From: Bacteroidales bacterium UBA1680
GTDB taxonomy: Bacteria; Bacteroidota; Bacteroidia; Bacteroidales; UBA932
Length of the DNA: 64,000 nucleotides
Direction: 5' to 3'
Assembly: GCA_002320605.1 (NCBI GenBank)
Contig: DCKG01000032.1
Coordinates: 38,632 to 102,631, forward strand
Below the pieces are notes generated by a model, which saw nothing but the letters and a program-made list of their open reading frames with translations, was not told where the DNA came from and did no database searches. The number at the start of each line of letters is the position of its first letter. The first letter of the stretch is position 1. Positions 9,784-17,764 of this stretch are shown piece after piece. The position numbers and the translations under genes are program-made.

Positions 9784-9864
9784 GCATATTCCGGACTGGA
9801 ACATAATTTGACTTCGATGCCATAGATCCTGGCTGGTGCCAGAAATGACAAAAAATATTTAGAT

Positions 9865-11907
9865 ATGGCAGAGAAGAAAGATAATGAAACCCTAGAGAAG
9901 GGACGCATCGGGGTGACTACAGAGAATATATTCCCTGTAATCAAACAGTTCCTGTATTCAGACCATGAGATATTCCTGCGGGAGATCGTGGCAAACGCCG
10001 TAGACGCCACGCAGAAGATGAAGGCGATTGCCTCTAGCGGGGAATTCAAAGGCGAGACAGGAGACCTGAAGGTCAGGATTGAACTGGATGAGGCTGCTAA
10101 AACCCTGAAAGTGATTGATGACGGCGTCGGAATGACTGAGGAAGAGGTTGACAAATACATCAACCAGATTGCATTCTCTTCCGCAGGCGAATTCCTTGAG
10201 AAATATAAGGATCAGAATATCATCGGGCACTTTGGTCTCGGATTCTATTCTGCGTTCATGGTGTCCGGGAAAGTGACCATCGAAACCCTCTCTTGGAAAG
10301 AAGGCTCGAAGGCTGTCATGTGGTCATGCGATGGCAACCCTGAGTACGAAATGAAGCCTTGCGACAAGGCCGATAGGGGCACCGTCGTTACACTTTATTT
10401 CGATGACGACTCAGCTAAGGATTATGGAACGAAAGGTAAGATAGAGCAGTTGTTGAAGAAATATTGCAAATTCATGCCGGTTCCGATCGTCTATGGCAAG
10501 CAGCAGGAATGGAAAGACGGGAAATATGTGGACACCGAAAAGGACAACATCATCAATGACGTCGAACCTCTTTGGATCCGCAAGCCATCAGAACTGAAAG
10601 AAGAGGACTACATGAAGTTCTACAGGGCTCTTTATCCGATGAAGGAAGAACCTCTGTTCTATATTCATTTGAACGTGGATTATCCTTTTAACCTGACAGG
10701 AATCCTCTATTTCCCTAAAATCAAGGACAGGGTTGCCATCGAGAGGAATAACATCCAGCTCTATTGCAACCAGATGTTCGTGACCGACCACGTGGACAAC
10801 ATAGTGCCGGACTTCATGACACTTCTGCACGGCGTGATTGATTCTCCTGACATTCCTCTGAACGTGTCCAGAAGCTATCTGCAGAACGATGAGAACGTGA
10901 AGAAAATCTCCTCCTACATCACTAAGAAAGTGGCTGACAGGCTGGAGGAAATATTCAAGAATGACCGCAAGTCATGGGAAGAGAAATGGGACAACCTGAA
11001 GCTGTTCATCGAATATGGAATGCTGAGCGACGAGAAGTTCTGCGAGAGGGCTCTTAAGTTCGCCCTTTTCAAGAACACCGATGGGAAATATTTCGCATTC
11101 GACGATTACCGCAAGGCGATAGAAGGGGAGCAGACCGACAAAGACAAGAAGGTGGTTTATCTCTATGCCACTAACGTGAATGAGCAATATTCCTACATAG
11201 AGGCAGCGAAGAACAAGGGCTACGACGTGCTGCTGATGGACTGCGAGCTGGATGCTCATTATGTGAATATGCTGGAACAGAAGATTCCGGACAGCCGTTT
11301 CGCAAGGGTCGACTCCGATTCTGCCGACAACCTCATCGTGAAGGAAGACAAGCCGAAGCCTCAGATGGCAGACTTAGACAAGGAGGACTTGAATACCATC
11401 TTCAAGGCCGTGCTGCCTGACGAAAATGAATATTATGTCCAGCCAGACAACTTGGGCGAGAATGCTGCTCCTATACTCATCACCCAGAGCGAATTCATGC
11501 GTCGCTGGAGAGAGATGAGCGCACTTGGCGGAGGCCTCAATTTCTATGGAGAGTCGAAACCATCCTACAATATCGTAGTAAATATGGAGAACCCTCTCGT
11601 TGCCCAGCTTTGGAACAAGGAAAAGGCGGAGGTGCCAGCTCTTGACCCTAAGGATGTCGAGATTCCGGAGGTGAAGAAAGACGCAACCGAGGAAGAGAAG
11701 AAGGCTGCGGAGGATGCCAAAAAGGCTGCTGACGAGAAGAAAACTGCCCACAAAGAGGCCCTGGAAGACCTTGCGAGGAAAGATGAAGTCCTGAGGCAAA
11801 TTACCGATCTCGCTCTCCTTTCCAACGGAATGCTGAAAGGAAAAGCCCTTGCGAATTTTATTGACAGGAGCCAAAAAGTCGTAAAAGAGGCTTATCTGAG
11901 CAAGTAA
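9865..11907 (+). CDS. htpG: Molecular chaperone HtpG (Hsp90)
   Basis: This is the bacterial Hsp90, a homodimeric ATP-dependent chaperone of the cytosol, 680 residues. The N-terminal GHKL ATPase domain is clear: EIFLREIVANAVDAT (catalytic Glu and Mg-binding Asn), DDGVGMTEEEV and GHFGLGFYSAFMV. The middle domain has IPLNVSRSYLQND at about residue 330. The C-terminal domain is interrupted near residues 605-640 by a stretch rich in Lys, Glu and Ala, probably a flexible or coiled insertion; it accounts for the extra length over the 624-residue E. coli protein. The upstream gap holds a palindrome at 9771-9783. Confidence 0.97.
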   Translation: MAEKKDNETLEKGRIGVTTENIFPVIKQFLYSDHEIFLREIVANAVDATQKMKAIASSGEFKGETGDLKVRIELDEAAKTLKVIDDGVGMTEEEVDKYINQIAFSSAGEFLEKYKDQNIIGHFGLGFYSAFMVSGKVTIETLSWKEGSKAVMWSCDGNPEYEMKPCDKADRGTVVTLYFDDDSAKDYGTKGKIEQLLKKYCKFMPVPIVYGKQQEWKDGKYVDTEKDNIINDVEPLWIRKPSELKEEDYMKFYRALYPMKEEPLFYIHLNVDYPFNLTGILYFPKIKDRVAIERNNIQLYCNQMFVTDHVDNIVPDFMTLLHGVIDSPDIPLNVSRSYLQNDENVKKISSYITKKVADRLEEIFKNDRKSWEEKWDNLKLFIEYGMLSDEKFCERALKFALFKNTDGKYFAFDDYRKAIEGEQTDKDKKVVYLYATNVNEQYSYIEAAKNKGYDVLLMDCELDAHYVNMLEQKIPDSRFARVDSDSADNLIVKEDKPKPQMADLDKEDLNTIFKAVLPDENEYYVQPDNLGENAAPILITQSEFMRRWREMSALGGGLNFYGESKPSYNIVVNMENPLVAQLWNKEKAEVPALDPKDVEIPEVKKDATEEEKKAAEDAKKAADEKKTAHKEALEDLARKDEVLRQITDLALLSNGMLKGKALANFIDRSQKVVKEAYLSK

Positions 11908-11908
11908 A

Positions 11909-11941
11909 TTTGGTTTTCTTCCGAAAAATTGCGTACTTTTG
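11909..11941 (+). promoter_or_regulatory. Promoter for the 157-residue hypothetical gene
   Basis: TTTG (11909-11912) and TACTTTTG (11934-11941) match the -33 and -7 elements with a 21-base gap. The -7 box overlaps a possible TTG start at 11929, which is therefore not a credible start; the ATG at 11965 follows 23 bases after the box. Confidence 0.65.
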
Positions 11942-11964
11942 CACGTTATAACCAATTGTACGCA

Positions 11965-12438
11965 ATGCCAGAAGCACATTCCGAATATCCGCTCGACCCG
12001 GAGAAGGTGTATCTTTCCATGGATGAGCTGACTTTGCAGACGGATGAGGGTCCTAAGACTCTCAGACTGGGTGCGTGGCTGAATCACGACCCTGTGCGAA
12101 TACACAAGATGATCGTGAGAGACAAAACCCTCCAGGTGGATCAGATAGAGATTTACGCTCCTCTGATGAGCAAGCTCCGCAGGGCTGACCAGGAATATTA
12201 CCGAAGGTTCATGGGACTTAACGTTACCATCGATTTCCCCGGCTTCGATTCAGACATATTGGCGAAAATTCCTTTCGAGAACGACCCCGTCGGCTTCTAC
12301 AAATGGTGGCGTAAAGGGAAGCGCGAAAGCAAGGTATACCTGTCAAAGGTTAACCAGTATAAGCTGTTTCAGAAAGTGGCCCTGATGGATCCGAAAATCA
12401 TGCTGAAGAAAGACTTGGATTTCCTTAAGAATTTCTGA
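11965..12438 (+). CDS. Conserved-looking hypothetical protein
   Basis: I do not recognise this 157-residue protein. It has no signal peptide or membrane segment and is rich in charged and aromatic residues (EYYRRFMGLNV, FYKWWRKGKRES), which suits a soluble cytoplasmic protein. The start was set at the ATG at 11965 because the longer frame from TTG at 11929 would read through a promoter -7 box. The gene stops 4 bases before the leucine-rich-repeat gene, so the two are probably co-transcribed from the promoter at 11909-11941. No function can be inferred beyond that. Confidence 0.7.
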   Translation: MPEAHSEYPLDPEKVYLSMDELTLQTDEGPKTLRLGAWLNHDPVRIHKMIVRDKTLQVDQIEIYAPLMSKLRRADQEYYRRFMGLNVTIDFPGFDSDILAKIPFENDPVGFYKWWRKGKRESKVYLSKVNQYKLFQKVALMDPKIMLKKDLDFLKNF

Positions 12439-12442
12439 AACC

Positions 12443-13144
12443 ATGGCCGACGACTGGAAACAATTGTTCTCTTTAAACACGGCTCCTTCCGAGAAGGAAA
12501 GGAATTTGGACGTGTGGGACGATGAGAACTGCTGTAATTATTCTGTCGACGGCTCGAAACTTCTGGAGGCGTACAACTTTCCTGGAACCGTTCATGTAAA
12601 AGAAGGCACTCAAGTAATCTGCGACGAGGCTTTCGCTTTTCAGAACTACATGGCTGAGGACCGGAGAGCTGGGGAGCGTATCCCTGAAGATGAGAGAGTT
12701 TCTTACCTAGATAAAATCTTCCTGCCATCGAGCGTGACTCACATAGGAGCCGCCGCATTCAGGGAGTGCGGCTGGATGAAGAGCATCCGCCTGCCAAAAT
12801 CGTTGAAGGTGATTGGCGAGGATGCCTTTTTCGGCTGCTGGCAATTGCGGAGCATAGCTCTTCCTGCGGCGACGCTGGTCATCGGGGATGGAGCCTTCGC
12901 TGAATGCTTCGAGCTTTCGAAAGTGCGCTTGAACAAAGGCCTGAGGGCAATAGGGGCAGATTCTTTCTACTATTGCGAGTCTCTGACGGAAATATATTTG
13001 CCGTCTTCTCTAGAATTCATTGGCAGCAATGCTTTCATGGGCGCGAAGCATCTGAAAACTATATTCGTGGCCCCATCGGCAAGGCAGAGAATAGCTGCCA
13101 TGCTGCCACCAACCCTAGTTAAGAAAATCAAGAATGTTAAATGA
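12443..13144 (+). CDS. BspA-like leucine-rich repeat protein
   Basis: This 233-residue protein carries about four to five LRR_5 (BspA/TpLRR) repeats between roughly residues 90 and 220. They show the pattern IGAAAFREC...IRLPKSLKVIG, IGDGAFAECFELSKVRL, IGADSFYYCESLTEIYLP and IGSNAFMGAKHLKTIFV. There is no signal peptide, so unlike many BspA-family surface proteins it seems to stay in the cytoplasm. Such repeats usually bind other proteins; the partner is unknown. It lies 4 bases after the hypothetical gene at 11965. Its stop overlaps the start of the arginase-family remnant (ATGA at 13141), which suggests the three were once one operon. Confidence 0.85.
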   Translation: MADDWKQLFSLNTAPSEKERNLDVWDDENCCNYSVDGSKLLEAYNFPGTVHVKEGTQVICDEAFAFQNYMAEDRRAGERIPEDERVSYLDKIFLPSSVTHIGAAAFRECGWMKSIRLPKSLKVIGEDAFFGCWQLRSIALPAATLVIGDGAFAECFELSKVRLNKGLRAIGADSFYYCESLTEIYLPSSLEFIGSNAFMGAKHLKTIFVAPSARQRIAAMLPPTLVKKIKNVK

Positions 13145-13365
13145 GTCCGGAAGCCCAAGATGTCAGGAATGTCATCATGAACCTTTCAGGGGTATATTCT
13201 TTTATGAATATGCCTCAGGGAGTCAAAATAGACGGCACCGACATTGAAGGCTGTTCCTCCTATTGCGATTCGTCCGCCGAGGTTCAGATAAAGTCCCGAA
13301 TGGCGGCTGGGTCAGGGCAGTGATGGACAACCCTTATTCAAGGAAAAGGACTGGGAGGTCAATTC
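13141..13365 (+). pseudogene. Arginase-family remnant with internal deletion
   Basis: The first frame (13141-13323, 60 codons) begins with VIMNLSGVYSF...IDGTDIEGCSSYCDSSAE. From memory this matches the start of a Bacteroidales/Firmicutes arginase-like family that reads roughly LDFSGIY...ID...ISGTNCYCD. After about 13300 the match moves to another frame, where GGWVRAVMDNPYS resembles the SCGGWVKAVLD...NPYL segment that normally lies some 50 residues later. An internal deletion with a frameshift explains both, and nothing recognisable follows. The full enzyme would be a metal-dependent ureohydrolase-type protein of about 240-280 residues. The next gene's promoter lies at its 3' end. Confidence 0.5.
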
Positions 13366-13390
13366 CTGTACTAATATGGAACTTTTTGCT

Positions 13391-13398
13391 TATATTTG
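13391..13398 (+). promoter_or_regulatory. Promoter -7 element for the FGE-sulfatase lipoprotein
   Basis: TATATTTG matches TAnnTTTG exactly and lies 24 bases before the ATG at 13422. No good -33 TTG is seen; the nearest candidate is TTCCTG at 13363-13368. Confidence 0.5.
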
Positions 13399-13421
13399 TT
13401 TACTATTCAAAAGCCAAGGAA

Positions 13422-14870
13422 ATGAATAAATTTCTCGTCATGTCGGCAATAGCCGTTGCCAGTCTTGCGGCAGTTTCTTGCAAGCCTACGGTCAAGGCTC
13501 CGCAAAAGCCTGATTACCAGATGAGTTACACAGTCGGTGACGTCACATTCGAGATGACGAAGATGCCGGCTGGTTTCTTTAAGATGGGCATGTCCTCTGA
13601 CAATCGGAAGAAAGTGGACGACAGCTATGTGAGGGAAGTGGCTTTGGATGGTTTCGTAATCAGTGCTCCAGTGACCAATGCCTTATGGAAAGCGGTAATG
13701 GGAGACAATAGAGCTGGCAAGCCGGAAGCGCCCGTGGACATGGTCTCTTGGGCCGACATCCAGAAGTTCATGGCTAAGCTGAACAAGATTACCGGCAAGG
13801 TTTTCCTGCTCCCTGACGAGGCTCAGTGGGAATACGCTTCTGGAGTGGAGGATTTCGGAAGAGCCCTTGGGAAGAGGTCTGAATGGTGCCTGGACAGTTA
13901 TGTCTCGCCAGATGAACTTCGAAGTGCTCAGAAGGAATCCATGACCGGAGGTCTGCTATGTAATCCGGCTCCGGAGGAAAAAGGTGACGAGAAGGTTATC
14001 AGGACCATTGCCGCTAGAATGCCATTGGAGATGCATACCCGAAAGGCAGGGCTTGGCTTCAGGCTTGTCCAGCCAACAGAGGAAAAATTTTCAGAGGACT
14101 TGTTCAATAGCCTCACTGGCGCTGTCCAAGACAGGGAGCCGGTACGCACCTTGGAAGGCAAGCCCGAGAAATTCACCGTGAACGGGGTAGGGTTCGAGAT
14201 GGTCAAGGTCGCTGGTGGAACGTTCATGATGGGATTCAGCGAGAAAGACTTGCCTTTCGAGAAATTCAATGTCCCGGAGAATGAAAAGAATGCACATGAG
14301 GTGACGCTCGACGATTTTGAAATCGGCAAGACCGAGGTCACTGCAGCCCTTTGGAAAGCAGTGATGGGCAGCCTGCCGTACTTGAACGACCCCGAAGACC
14401 TTCAGAAACCTGTAGGCAACGTCTCTTGGTTTGACTGCAAGCAGTTCATTCTAAGACTTAATTCACTTACGGGAAGGAAATTCTGCCTTCCTACCGAGGC
14501 GGAATGGGAATATGCCGCCAGAGGCGGAAAACTTTCGAAGCATAGTGGATTCAGCGGCTCGAACGATGCTGGCATAGCGATGTGGTTCGTGGATAACGCC
14601 AAGATGGAGAAGCACGACGTGGCCACCAAGAAGCCTAACGAGCTGGGAATATACGACATGAGCGGCAATGTCTGGGAATGGTGCAATGACTATGGCGAAA
14701 ATTACGGGAACGATGCACAGACCAATCCTGTAGGTCCCGAGGAGGGGAACATGAGGGTTATGAGGGGAGGCAGCTGCGCAAGCAAATGGGATGCATGCCG
14801 GATTTCCAACAGATTATTCATCCCGCCTGAGAACATAAAGAGCACCTTTGGTTTCAGGCTTGCGATTTAA
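13422..14870 (+). CDS. Lipoprotein with two FGE-sulfatase (SUMF1-type) domains
   Basis: This 482-residue product starts with a signal peptide ending in AAVSC, a lipobox, so it is an exported lipoprotein. Two formylglycine-generating-enzyme-like domains follow. The first (about residues 40-215) has FEMTKMPAGFFKMGMS and VSWADIQKFMAKLN but lacks the usual RGGS core. The second (about 245-482) is regular: FEMVKVAGGTFMMG, ALWKAVMG, LPTEAEWEYAARGG, WEWCNDYG, RVMRGGSCAS and FGFRLAI. The fold is used in sulfatase maturation but also, as in GldJ/GldK, structurally. No sulfatase is nearby, so a catalytic role is not supported. The longer frame from 13263 is ignored because it runs into the arginase remnant. 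Confidence 0.85.
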   Translation: MNKFLVMSAIAVASLAAVSCKPTVKAPQKPDYQMSYTVGDVTFEMTKMPAGFFKMGMSSDNRKKVDDSYVREVALDGFVISAPVTNALWKAVMGDNRAGKPEAPVDMVSWADIQKFMAKLNKITGKVFLLPDEAQWEYASGVEDFGRALGKRSEWCLDSYVSPDELRSAQKESMTGGLLCNPAPEEKGDEKVIRTIAARMPLEMHTRKAGLGFRLVQPTEEKFSEDLFNSLTGAVQDREPVRTLEGKPEKFTVNGVGFEMVKVAGGTFMMGFSEKDLPFEKFNVPENEKNAHEVTLDDFEIGKTEVTAALWKAVMGSLPYLNDPEDLQKPVGNVSWFDCKQFILRLNSLTGRKFCLPTEAEWEYAARGGKLSKHSGFSGSNDAGIAMWFVDNAKMEKHDVATKKPNELGIYDMSGNVWEWCNDYGENYGNDAQTNPVGPEEGNMRVMRGGSCASKWDACRISNRLFIPPENIKSTFGFRLAI

Positions 14871-14939
14871 TATTTATTGCGGCAATATTTGATTAAATTA
14901 TTATATTGTTAAACAAATACCTTAATATTCATAAGAATC

Positions 14940-16040
14940 ATGGAAGAAAACCTGAAAGTAACGTGCCTGCATGACAAGCATGTCGCTCTGGGAGCAAAGA
15001 TGAGCCCGTTCGCTGGCTTTGATATGCCAATACAGTACACTTCAATTACGGAGGAACACAACGCCGTTCGTAATAAGGTAGGGATGTTCGACGTGTCGCA
15101 TATGGGAGAAGTCTTCATCAGTGGAACGGATTCCACTAAGTTCGTCAATCACATATTCACTAATGACGTAAATTCTATCCAGCAAGGACAGATCCTGTAT
15201 GGGATGATGCTTTATCCTGATGGGGGTACCGTGGATGACTTGCTAGTATACAAAGAATTCCAGCCGGATCATTACCTTCTGGTAGTGAATGCCGCGAACA
15301 TAGATAAAGACTATCAATGGATTCTGGATAATGCCAAAGGTTACGATGTGGAAATCGTCAATGATTCTCAGAACTGGGGACAGCTTGCCATTCAAGGGCC
15401 TGATGCAGAGGCTGTGGTTGAAAAAGTAACAGGTTTGGCAGTTAGCGAGCTCACGTTCTACACGTTCAATGATTTCGTGGTTGATGGCAAGAGGATCATC
15501 ATCAGCCGCACTGGCTATACCGGAGAAGACGGATTTGAGATTTACGCTAATCCGGACCTAATAAGGAAATATTGGGATGAGTTCATAGACGCAGGCGTGA
15601 CACCTTGCGGTCTGGGATGTCGCGACACTCTCCGTTTCGAGGCAGGGCTTCCGCTTTACGGTGACGAGCTCAGCAAGGACATCTCCCCTGTGGTGGCAGG
15701 ATACTCGATGTTCTGCAAGCTGGACAAGGAAGAATTCATCGGCAAAGATGCTATAGCCAAGCAGAAAACTGAAGGTGCTCCTATGAAGCTTGTGGGCATC
15801 GAGCTGAAAGACAGAGCTGTTCCAAGAGCAGGTTACCCTGTCCTCCTTGCTGATGGAACCGAGGTCGGTCACGTCACGACTGGCTATCATTCCATAACCC
15901 TTGACAAAAGCCTCTGCTATGCTTTAGTCAAAAGGGAGTGCGGAGCTCTCGGCAATGTGCTTTACGTGCAGATTCGCAAGAAAGTGTTCGAGGGTACGGT
16001 GGTTAAGAAAAGATTTTATCAAAGCAACTATAAAAAATAA
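14940..16040 (+). CDS. gcvT: Glycine cleavage system T protein (aminomethyltransferase)
   Basis: The T protein takes the aminomethyl group from lipoyl-H protein, passes one carbon to tetrahydrofolate and releases ammonia. The product is 366 residues, normal for the family. Visible hallmarks are FAGFDMPIQY near the N-terminus, VGMFDVSHMGEV, QLAIQGPDAE, SRTGYTGEDGFEIY, CGLGCRDTLRFEAGLPLYG, and the C-terminal beta domain (GHVTTGYHS). It is the first gene of a tight four-gene cluster gcvT-gcvH-gcvPA-gcvPB that holds all decarboxylase-specific parts. The shared L protein is not here. Confidence 0.97.
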   Translation: MEENLKVTCLHDKHVALGAKMSPFAGFDMPIQYTSITEEHNAVRNKVGMFDVSHMGEVFISGTDSTKFVNHIFTNDVNSIQQGQILYGMMLYPDGGTVDDLLVYKEFQPDHYLLVVNAANIDKDYQWILDNAKGYDVEIVNDSQNWGQLAIQGPDAEAVVEKVTGLAVSELTFYTFNDFVVDGKRIIISRTGYTGEDGFEIYANPDLIRKYWDEFIDAGVTPCGLGCRDTLRFEAGLPLYGDELSKDISPVVAGYSMFCKLDKEEFIGKDAIAKQKTEGAPMKLVGIELKDRAVPRAGYPVLLADGTEVGHVTTGYHSITLDKSLCYALVKRECGALGNVLYVQIRKKVFEGTVVKKRFYQSNYKK

Positions 16041-16048
16041 AATTTATC

Positions 16049-16429
16049 ATGAGCAAGACTATTGAAGGCCTCCATTACAGCGAGGATCACGAGTGGGTAA
16101 AGGTTGAGGGTGGCACAGCCCTCATCGGGATAACTGACTTCGCCCAGAGTTCACTTGGGGACATAACATACGCCGATCTTCCGGAAGCAGGCGATGAGGT
16201 GGAAGCAGGCGAAGAATTCGGAGCTTTGGAAAGCGTCAAGGCTTCCAGCGAGCTGCTTTCTCCAGTTTCCGGCAAAGTTACCGAAGTGAATGCCGACCTT
16301 GAGAATGCGCCGGAGAAAATCAATGAAGATCCTTACGGAACCTGGATCATCAAGGTGGAACTGAGCGATCCTTCCCAGGTTGAATCCCTGATGGATGCCG
16401 CTGCTTACGAGGAATTCACAAACAAATAA
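16049..16429 (+). CDS. gcvH: Glycine cleavage system H protein
   Basis: This is the 126-residue lipoyl carrier that shuttles the aminomethyl group between P, T and L proteins. The lipoylated lysine lies in FGALESVKASSEL, the diagnostic motif, at about residue 63. The remainder is the usual beta-barrel fold (YSEDHEWVKVEGG; NEDPYGTWIIKVE). The gene starts 8 bases after gcvT and ends 5 bases before gcvPA, which indicates co-transcription. Confidence 0.97.
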   Translation: MSKTIEGLHYSEDHEWVKVEGGTALIGITDFAQSSLGDITYADLPEAGDEVEAGEEFGALESVKASSELLSPVSGKVTEVNADLENAPEKINEDPYGTWIIKVELSDPSQVESLMDAAAYEEFTNK

Positions 16430-16434
16430 AGAGC

Positions 16435-17760
16435 ATGGCGAATTTTGCATATTTCCCTCATACCGATGATGATATTCGCCAGATGCTCAAGAGAATAGGG
16501 GTCTCCTCTTTGGATGACCTCTATTCTGATGTTCCGGAGACTGTGAAGCATAATGGCGATTATGATCTTCCTGACGCCATGTCTGAGGATGAGGTTAGGG
16601 AATATTTCGAAAAGCTGGACAAGAAGGACGAAAAACTGAAGGTGTTCGTTGGCCAGGGCGCTTACGACCATTACACTCCTTCGGTGGTGCCGTACATCAC
16701 TTCCAGGTCGGAATTCCTGACGGCATACACCCCGTACCAGGCCGAAATATCCCAAGGAACTCTCAGGTACATATTCGAGTATCAGAGCATGATTTGCGCC
16801 TTGACTGGCATGGATGTCAGCAATGCTTCAATGTACGATGGCCCGACTGCTGCGGCGGAAGCCGTGAAGATGGCTCCTGCCTGCACAAAGCACAAGACCA
16901 AGGTGCTCATCTCCGAGACCCTGCTCCCTAACGTGATAAGGGTCATCGAGACTTACGCCAAATATCACGGAATCGAGCTTGGATATATTCCTGTGATGGA
17001 CGGACACACCTGTCCTCACCACATGAGGGCAGAACTTTCCAAAGGTGACGTGGCTGGAGTCGTGGTGCCTTCCGTCAACCGTTACGGGATTATCGAGGAC
17101 CTCACCGGATTTGCGGAAGCCATTCATGAGGAAGGCGGAATATTCATAGAATATTGCGATCCTTCTGCCCTTGCGGTGCTCCGGACTCCTGGCGAGTGGG
17201 GGGCTGACATTGCAGTCGGTGACGGACAGAGTTTGGGAATTCCTTTGAGCTTCGGCGGTCCTTATGTCGGCTTCATGGCCTGCAAGAATGAATATGTCCG
17301 CAAAATGCCTGGTCGTATCGTCGGCGAGACTGTCGATTCAGAGGGACGCAGGTGCTTCTGCCTCACTCTGCAGGCTCGCGAGCAGCATATTCGTAGAGAA
17401 AAAGCTACTTCCAACATTTGCTCCAATGAGAGCCTGATGGCGCTTTATGTGACCGTCTATCTCTCAATCATGGGACCTCTGGGCATGAAAGAAGTGAATG
17501 ACCAATCATACGCAGCCTCTCATTATCTTCATGACGAACTGCTCAAAACTGGCAAATTCGAAGAGGTCTTCACTCAGCCGTTCTTGAAGGAGTTCGTGCT
17601 GAAGCCGCTGATTCCTGTGGAGAAGCTGCAGATGAAGCTGGTTGACGGCGGTTTCTTCGCCGGTCTTGAGACCGAAGAGGGCTATGTCACTTTCTGTGCC
17701 ACGGAAAGGCGCACGAAGGCAGAAATCGACGAACTTGTAAAATTAGTGAAGGAGGCGTGA
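16435..17760 (+). CDS. gcvPA: Glycine dehydrogenase (decarboxylating) subunit 1
   Basis: This is the N-terminal half of the P protein, encoded separately, 441 residues. P protein decarboxylates glycine using pyridoxal phosphate and loads H protein. Visible features are FPHTDDDI at the start, FLTAYTPYQAEISQGTLR, YDGPTAAAEA and FGGPYVGFMA. This subunit lacks the PLP lysine, as expected, because that residue is on subunit 2. It lies 4 bases before gcvPB. Confidence 0.97.
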   Translation: MANFAYFPHTDDDIRQMLKRIGVSSLDDLYSDVPETVKHNGDYDLPDAMSEDEVREYFEKLDKKDEKLKVFVGQGAYDHYTPSVVPYITSRSEFLTAYTPYQAEISQGTLRYIFEYQSMICALTGMDVSNASMYDGPTAAAEAVKMAPACTKHKTKVLISETLLPNVIRVIETYAKYHGIELGYIPVMDGHTCPHHMRAELSKGDVAGVVVPSVNRYGIIEDLTGFAEAIHEEGGIFIEYCDPSALAVLRTPGEWGADIAVGDGQSLGIPLSFGGPYVGFMACKNEYVRKMPGRIVGETVDSEGRRCFCLTLQAREQHIRREKATSNICSNESLMALYVTVYLSIMGPLGMKEVNDQSYAASHYLHDELLKTGKFEEVFTQPFLKEFVLKPLIPVEKLQMKLVDGGFFAGLETEEGYVTFCATERRTKAEIDELVKLVKEA

Positions 17761-17764
17761 GAAT

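Noticed and set aside
9060..10163. Long minus-strand open frame of 367 codons
   Set aside because: It runs antisense across the acyl-CoA ligase end and the htpG start, both certain genes, and has no recognisable domain.
11929..11964. Upstream TTG start for the 157-residue gene
   Set aside because: It overlaps the promoter -7 box TACTTTTG at 11934-11941, so these codons lie upstream of the likely transcript start.
14871..14939. Glycine riboswitch upstream of gcvT
   Set aside because: The gap is only 69 bases and AT-rich, too short for the tandem aptamers, and shows no conserved glycine-aptamer core.
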